Shown: piece by piece, positions 60,119-64,000 of the stretch
Position numbering within the stretch: the first letter of the stretch is position 1
How the letters are laid out: every line of letters starts with the position of its first letter
Origin: JAJKIP01 sp037200685
GTDB lineage: Bacteria > Bacteroidota > Bacteroidia > Chitinophagales > Chitinophagaceae
Reading direction: 5' to 3'
Assembly: GCA_037200685.1 (NCBI GenBank)
Contig: JBBCIG010000008.1
Span: 186,001-250,000 of the forward strand
DNA length: 64,000 nucleotides
Made by a program: the position numbers and the translations under genes
Notes under the pieces: generated by a model
What the model saw: the letters and a program-made list of their open reading frames with translations, nothing else
What the model was told of the DNA's origin: nothing
Databases searched by the model: none

Positions 60119-60580
60119 CTATAGCAGGGTTTGAAAAATATACTGCTCATCATACTCCACTTTAAATTTATTTAAAAGTTCAAGATACTCGTCCCTGAAT
60201 GTTTGTTTTCGATGGTGTTCTTCCTGGTTCTGTATATACTTAAAAACTTTATCTACCTGTGATTGACTATATGAAAACACACCATATCCCTCCTGCCATT
60301 CAAAACGTTGTTTAGTTAAAGAATGATCATTGATATATTTTGAAGATTTTGCTTTTACCGTCTTCATCAATTCAGATATTGACACAACCGGCCTTAGCCC
60401 GATAAAACAGTGGACATGATCTTCCACACCATTCACAATAAGGGTTTTGCAGTTGGCTTCATTGATCAAATTTCCGATTACCCCAAAGAGCTGCTCTTTC
60501 CATGATTTATTAATGATTGAATTACGATACTTAACTGCAAAAACGGTTTGCAGGTATACCTGGTGATAGGTGTTTGCCAT
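60119..60580 (-). mobile_element. HUH (Y1) transposase, REP-associated / IS200-like
   Basis: A 153-residue single-domain transposase. The HUH motif is HVHCFIG (about residue 47), and the catalytic Tyr lies in the helix YSQSQVDKVFKYIQNQ, both typical of Y1 transposases. It has the short form found in IS200 and REP-associated (RAYT) enzymes; no second gene (tnpB) is nearby. The flanks hold AGCCGTAGG and CAACGG...CCGTTG palindromes. It may have been domesticated to maintain these repeats, or be a resident IS200-type element. The gene seems intact. Confidence 0.9.
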
Positions 60581-60820
60581 GGGTTTAGATTTTATTATAG
60601 TTATGAGCCGAATCTACGATTCTCATATTACTTTCTGCTTCTTGCAACGGATTAAAATCCGTTGTTACAATATCGAACCGAGGCTACGCCTCTGGCTCAT
60701 CCAGGTACATAATTTTCTTTTATACTCAAGAGCCGTAGGCCCGGGTTTATTTTGTAAGGCTGGGCTTTAGTCCGGCCCAAGGGCTACGATAACGCTAAGT
60801 GCCATCGGCACGATCCATAT
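60581..60820. repeat. Palindromic sequences on the 5' side of the transposase
   Basis: CAACGGATTAAAATCCGTTG (60645-60664) has perfect 9-bp arms. Others are GAGGCTACGCCTC (60680-60692), GAGCCGTAGGCCCGGG (60729-60744) and AGTGCCATCGGCACGA (60798-60813). The AGCCGTAGG and GTGCCAT motifs match the other flank. Confidence 0.7.
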
Positions 60821-60963
60821 CACACCGGCAATAAAATAATAAAACCACCTCCTTCCCCTTCCTCTGTTTCCACTTTTATTCTCCCCGATCATGATCAATG
60901 ATTGGAAACAATTGAATTTACTCCGTAGTAGTTAATTGGATGCTGGTATAAGCCCCAGTTGCA

Positions 60964-61467
60964 TCATGAAATCATAGTTATCAAAAAATCCCTTTCTTCC
61001 GCGATTTTTCCATTCGACATTCTTACTAATGTAACGCCGTCCAGGCTAACTTTTTTCCCTGTAGCCGGTATGCCGAAGAAAACGCCTGTATGTGTTCCTG
61101 CAAAATTCCAATGCTTTACCAGTTTATTCCCTTGCCCGAATACATCTTTAATGGTGAAGTTGATATTGGAAAACCCGGTAAGATAATTTGCATAGTATGC
61201 ACGGGCACTATCAATGCCAACGATATCCGAAGGGCTGGCATGCATTACCACATCCTTGGTAAAATTGGAATCGTTGAACAGATCAAGTTTTCCTTTATTG
61301 ATAATCTCATCCCAAACATGAGTGTACGTTTTGATATTTGCTTCAAAACTATCTGTTTTTGCCGTATCAGTATTTCCAGGTGAAGGTTTTTCAGTGGAAG
61401 AGCAGGCGCTGAAGAGCAGCACTAAAATAGCAATAAGGAAAGCAGGGAGGTCGGTGGTTTGTTTCAT
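60964..61467 (-). CDS. Lipoprotein with SnoaL-like (ester cyclase/NTF2) domain
   Basis: A 167-residue protein. A lipoprotein signal (FLIAILVLLFSAC, lipobox FSAC) precedes a SnoaL-like domain: TYTHVWDEIINKGKLDLFND, then HASPSDIVGIDSARAYYANYL and the core GTHTGVFFGIPATGKKVSLDG, followed by VRMSNGKIAEERDF. This is the pattern of the ester cyclase/SnoaL-like group, which usually binds small polyketide-like or lipid molecules. Function unknown; it stands alone. Confidence 0.85.
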   Translation of the reverse strand: MKQTTDLPAFLIAILVLLFSACSSTEKPSPGNTDTAKTDSFEANIKTYTHVWDEIINKGKLDLFNDSNFTKDVVMHASPSDIVGIDSARAYYANYLTGFSNINFTIKDVFGQGNKLVKHWNFAGTHTGVFFGIPATGKKVSLDGVTLVRMSNGKIAEERDFLITMIS

Positions 61468-61622
61468 GTTGTGTTTTTAAATGCTCTAATATTATAGAGG
61501 AAGGAAGTTACTTAAATCCCGCTTTCATAAAGTGTCTATTTCTTAAACCCGATTCTTTCTCTTTCCTCCCACTTCCGTTGTGCTGTCCGCGGGATCCGGT
61601 GGACCGGAATTACATCGGTCGC

Positions 61623-62168
61623 TTAATCTTCCTTACTTCCTTTATCCCCTACAAACCACTGTTCTTTGTTTTTAAATAATACATTGAACGTAGTCAATGA
61701 TCCATAACAACGGGTGATGTATTGCTGCATGCCTACTTTTTCTTCATCGCTGAGTTTTTTATTGCTGTTAATGTTTTGTTCCAGCACACGCAGGCGGTCA
61801 CGCAGCATAACGACTTTGTGAAAGAAATCATCAATAGGAATTTCTTTTGGCTTTAATGATTTATCGAAAGGCTGTAACAAAAGCGTTCCCTTTATCCATT
61901 TATCTGCAAGCGGCACATTTTCTGTAATCCCTCCCCAGAGGCGAAGTATTTTTAATAATGACTTTTCTACCTCCGAATGGGTTTCTATTTCTTCCGTTAC
62001 ATTTTCAGGAATAATTTCTTCCAGCTTTTGATCTGTTTTGTCTATTTCTTTTATGCCATGATGAATAAAGGAAATAAGATAAGATGCATAACGAACGCCG
62101 ACGATTACGCCGGGGCCATGCTGTGTATGCTGTAATCTTGTTCCAATGCCGAGGTTCGCCTGTTCCAT
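61623..62168 (-). CDS. Hypothetical protein with CarD-like N-terminal beta domain
   Basis: About 181 residues from the ATG at 62168 (MEQANLGIGTRLQHTQHGPG). The frame is open 76 codons further upstream to 62396, but that region translates a dispersed repeat, so the shorter form is preferred. The N-terminal GIGTRLQHTQHGPGVIVGVR resembles the SH3-like fold of CarD and related RNA polymerase-binding proteins; the rest (about 70-181) is helical and charged. I do not recognise it further. The CarD likeness is weak and functionally uninformative. Confidence 0.65.
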   Translation of the reverse strand: MEQANLGIGTRLQHTQHGPGVIVGVRYASYLISFIHHGIKEIDKTDQKLEEIIPENVTEEIETHSEVEKSLLKILRLWGGITENVPLADKWIKGTLLLQPFDKSLKPKEIPIDDFFHKVVMLRDRLRVLEQNINSNKKLSDEEKVGMQQYITRCYGSLTTFNVLFKNKEQWFVGDKGSKED

Positions 62169-62246
62169 AAATAATTTCTTTATGTGTTTTAATGGCAAAT
62201 TAAAACACTCGTGCAAATACTCAACGATAATGCAGAAGTATTTTGT

Positions 62247-62432
62247 ACCCGGCTTCGGTTCCCTGATCATCTTCGTTGCGACGCTCCGTTCATCTTCCTG
62301 TTCTTTATTCAGCAATTGTCGAAGACCCCGATGTTTGTCGGGGCGTCGTTCCCGATAACTATCGGGATTACCATGAGCGAAGTCGAATGGTCGCACTCTT
62401 GTACTACATGAATTCTACTCAGCAATTATCTG
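62247..62432 (+). repeat. Dispersed composite repeat, copy 11 (left arm of an inverted pair)
   Basis: Reads ACCCGGCTTCGGTTCCCTGA, TCTTCGTTGCGACGCTCCGT, TCATCTTCCTGTTCTTTATT, the CCCCGATGTTTGTCGGGG (62327-62344) and TCCCGATAACTATCGGGA (62348-62367 region) hairpins, GCGAAGTCGAATGGTCGCAC, ending TACTCAGCAATTATC. Confidence 0.75.
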
Positions 62433-62448
62433 AACGAGGTTGTGATTA

Positions 62449-62541
62449 TTTCACGCAAAGAACGCCACGGAGCAAAGTCCGCAACGTTAAGACGCTCTTT
62501 GCGTCGCTGCGGAAACTTTGCATCTTTGCGAGAAGCCTTTT
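62449..62541. repeat. CACGCAAAG repeat, copy 2
   Basis: Same core as at 24248 (GGAGCAAAGTCCGCAACGTTAAGACGCTCTTTGCG region split over several segments). It sits between the two inverted arms of the dispersed repeat. Confidence 0.7.
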
Positions 62542-62629
62542 GTTGAATAGAGAACAGGAAGATGAAGAGTGCGACGCAAGGGACGATGATAGTCCACGGG
62601 ATGCTGCGCATAGTAATACAGCTGGGTAG
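62542..62629 (-). repeat. Dispersed composite repeat, copy 12 (right arm of an inverted pair)
   Basis: Reverse orientation: GTTGAATAGAGAACAGGAAG, ATGAAGAGTGCGACGCAAGG, GACGATGATAGTCCACGGGA, TGCTGCGCATAGTAATACAG, ending CTGGGTA. With 62247-62432 it forms a 383 bp inverted-repeat unit resembling 36067-36476. Confidence 0.75.
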
Positions 62630-62677
62630 ATAATTTTTTTAACTAACAGAATTGCTTTGTGCCTTTGTGGGAAATAA

Positions 62678-63451
62678 TTAGAAAAAATCTTCTTCCTCTT
62701 CTTCTTTAAATGGAGATAACGGCGAAAGGCCGAGTTTGAAACGCTCGTAAGAATCCTTGATGTATTTCTGAAAATCATAATCGCCGGCGGCAAGAACAAA
62801 GAAATAAGGCGGACGATATATGTTCATAAAACTATCGATTTCATTTGGCGGGGCACCAGTAAGTCTTACGACAAGTCCTTTATTGAAGCGATGATCAATG
62901 AATTTATCTTTTTCCTGTTGCAGCAATCTTTTTTGAAACGATAACATGCTCCGGTTTCGTTTGAAGCGAAACATGTTGATGATCTCATCAAGATCAAATC
63001 CCGCAGCGGCACCGTATTGTGGCGTTACAGGTTTTAGTTTTGCTTTTTGATAGTTGAAGACTTTGGCATAGTCTTCCCGGTTTTTAATCGAATCCTGTTT
63101 ATAATCCCGCTGTTTTATTTTTACTTCCCGCAGTATCGGCACATTTACCTGCAGCGAAATATCAAAACCAAATGGATTGGAGATTTTGAGCACAGGAAAT
63201 TTTATCGTGGGCTTATTCAGGTAACTGAACCAAATGGAATCTTTCTCCCTTACTTCAATTTCATATTCGCCAGAGGAGTTGGTCAACGTACCTGTGCCGG
63301 AGGTCGATAACACAGTTACCGATTCCATCGGGTAATTGCGGCTGCTGTCGTAAACCGTTCCCCTTATTTTATATTGGGAAAACCCGTCCGTTGTTATAAA
63401 GAACAACAAGCCAAAAAGAAAAAACGCTATCAGGAAGATTTTCCGTTGCAA
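62678..63451 (-). CDS. Secreted protein with carboxypeptidase-regulatory-like domain
   Basis: A 257-residue protein with a signal peptide (RKIFLIAFFLFGLLFFITTDG). Residues about 28-95 form a carboxypeptidase-regulatory-like beta domain (YKIRGTVYDSSRNYPMESVTVLS, SSGEYEIEV), often fused to outer membrane proteins in Bacteroidota. The remainder is helical and basic, with FNYQKAKLKPVTPQYGAAAG and FMNIYRPPYFFVLAAGDYDFQKYI. It lacks a barrel, so it may be a periplasmic or outer membrane partner protein. The serine hydrolase gene lies 65 bp upstream on the same strand. Confidence 0.82.
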   Translation of the reverse strand: MQRKIFLIAFFLFGLLFFITTDGFSQYKIRGTVYDSSRNYPMESVTVLSTSGTGTLTNSSGEYEIEVREKDSIWFSYLNKPTIKFPVLKISNPFGFDISLQVNVPILREVKIKQRDYKQDSIKNREDYAKVFNYQKAKLKPVTPQYGAAAGFDLDEIINMFRFKRNRSMLSFQKRLLQQEKDKFIDHRFNKGLVVRLTGAPPNEIDSFMNIYRPPYFFVLAAGDYDFQKYIKDSYERFKLGLSPLSPFKEEEEEDFF

Positions 63452-63516
63452 CAGTCAATGATTAATCCGGCAAGTAACAAAACAAACTGCAAAATGAATG
63501 GTAAAATAGTTGTCGT

Positions 63517-64000
63517 TTACTTTTTAAGCGCCTGGTACACCAATACTTCAAATTTTTTGGATAAATCGCCGTGGCTGTTGGGTGTATGTTGTGTCATGAT
63601 AAGACAAACCATATTTTTTTCCGGGTCGGCCCAATAAGTGGTGCCGTAATAGCCGCCCCACGCAAACGAGCCCTTGCTTTTTGCCCCGGTAGCCGCACCT
63701 TCGGCTGTTGTTATTTGAAAACCCAACCCGAATTTATCTTTTCCGATAGATAAATTACCGATTTGGTTTTGTGTCATCAGTTCGATGCTGCGAGGCGACA
63801 ATATTCTTGTACCATTATATATACCACCGTTCAACAGCATTTGTAAAAAAATAGCATAATCAAAAGCAGTCGACGATAAGCCCGCGCCGCCGGAAAAGAA
63901 ATGGGTGCCCATCATTGGGTAATCAGGATCGATGCCACGGAAGGTATGGCTCCATTTAATAATAGTGCCGGGCGGATTTTCTGTATACACCGTAGCGAGC
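63517..64000 (-). CDS. Serine hydrolase (beta-lactamase/transpeptidase-like), C-terminal part
   Basis: The gene enters from the right edge of the window; its last 161 or so residues are visible and its start lies outside. FSGGAGLSSTAFDYAIFLQMLLNGGIYNGTRILSPRSI is the typical region after the Tyr motif of class C beta-lactamase-like hydrolases, and FAWGGYYGTTYWADPEKNMVCLIMTQ holds the final His/Lys-Thr-Gly-like segment (here GYYGT). Such proteins act on D-Ala peptides or esters. The N-terminal SxxK is off-window, so activity cannot be judged. Confidence 0.82.
   Translation of the reverse strand, partial: LATVYTENPPGTIIKWSHTFRGIDPDYPMMGTHFFSGGAGLSSTAFDYAIFLQMLLNGGIYNGTRILSPRSIELMTQNQIGNLSIGKDKFGLGFQITTAEGAATGAKSKGSFAWGGYYGTTYWADPEKNMVCLIMTQHTPNSHGDLSKKFEVLVYQALKK

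Noticed and set aside
62169..62396. N-terminal extension of the hypothetical protein ending at 61623
   Set aside because: The extension is translated from a copy of the dispersed repeat; the ATG at 62168 gives a clean start.
1..64000. tRNA, rRNA or CRISPR arrays
   Set aside because: No tRNA-like cloverleaf with TTCGA loop, no rRNA-like stretch and no regularly spaced direct repeats were seen by eye; a covariance-model scan would be decisive.

Overview
This window looks like a piece of chromosome from a member of the Bacteroidota, most likely the family Chitinophagaceae or a close relative. The evidence is a moderate-to-low GC content, almost no Shine-Dalgarno sites, repeated TAnnTTTG boxes (the Bacteroidota -7 element) just upstream of starts, and typical protein families: GLPGLI, IPExxxVDY, carboxypeptidase-regulatory/beta-barrel outer membrane proteins, a two-component propeller kinase, a Rho with a large disordered insert, and a fused E1 alpha/beta dehydrogenase. 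Most of the window is ordinary core chromosome. I see no rRNA, tRNA, prophage or CRISPR array. Everything here was read by eye; no similarity search was run.

Layout. 1-8 kb: a chromate transporter fragment, a secreted M20 amidohydrolase, FeoB, a PDZ-containing M28 peptidase, an IPExxxVDY protein, pterin dehydratase and a secreted unknown. 8-13 kb: a small lipoprotein, Rho, AsnRS and a double universal stress protein. 13-24 kb: an orphan ExbD, a DUF4440 protein, a PadR/PspC pair, GcvT, an SRPBCC protein, ComB-like phosphatase and a SWIM-SNF2 helicase. 24-36 kb: a beta-barrel receptor-like protein, an S41 protease, secreted proteins, a Gfo/Idh oxidoreductase with a cupin, GLPGLI, and a histidine kinase/response regulator pair. 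36-47 kb: a PagL-like deacylase, a diheme cytochrome, a DUF3817-DinB-methyltransferase operon, MqnC (futalosine menaquinone route), an aspartyl protease, and two M16 peptidase genes with a toxin-antitoxin pair between them. 47-64 kb: fused E1, an ABC exporter, a D-aminoacylase, a four-gene signalling operon, a REP-type transposase with palindromes, and small secreted or lipoprotein genes ending in a serine hydrolase fragment.

Three things stand out. (i) A minus-strand operon at 53287-59886 runs from a propeller sensor kinase to a stand-alone receiver, a receiver-adenylate cyclase, and a fused HD-phosphohydrolase/YitT membrane protein; it may be a complete sensor-to-cyclic-nucleotide-to-membrane circuit. 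(ii) At least twelve copies of a composite intergenic repeat, some as long inverted pairs, fill nearly every large gap from 6.5 kb onward. (iii) A HUH (REP-associated) transposase is surrounded by small palindromes, with related palindromes in another gap 7 kb away.

Caution on sequence quality: three genes (response regulator at 35.4 kb, DUF3817 at 40.2 kb, second M16 peptidase at 45.7 kb) are each broken by a single-base length change in a homopolymer, which suggests sequencing or assembly error more than three independent pseudogenes.
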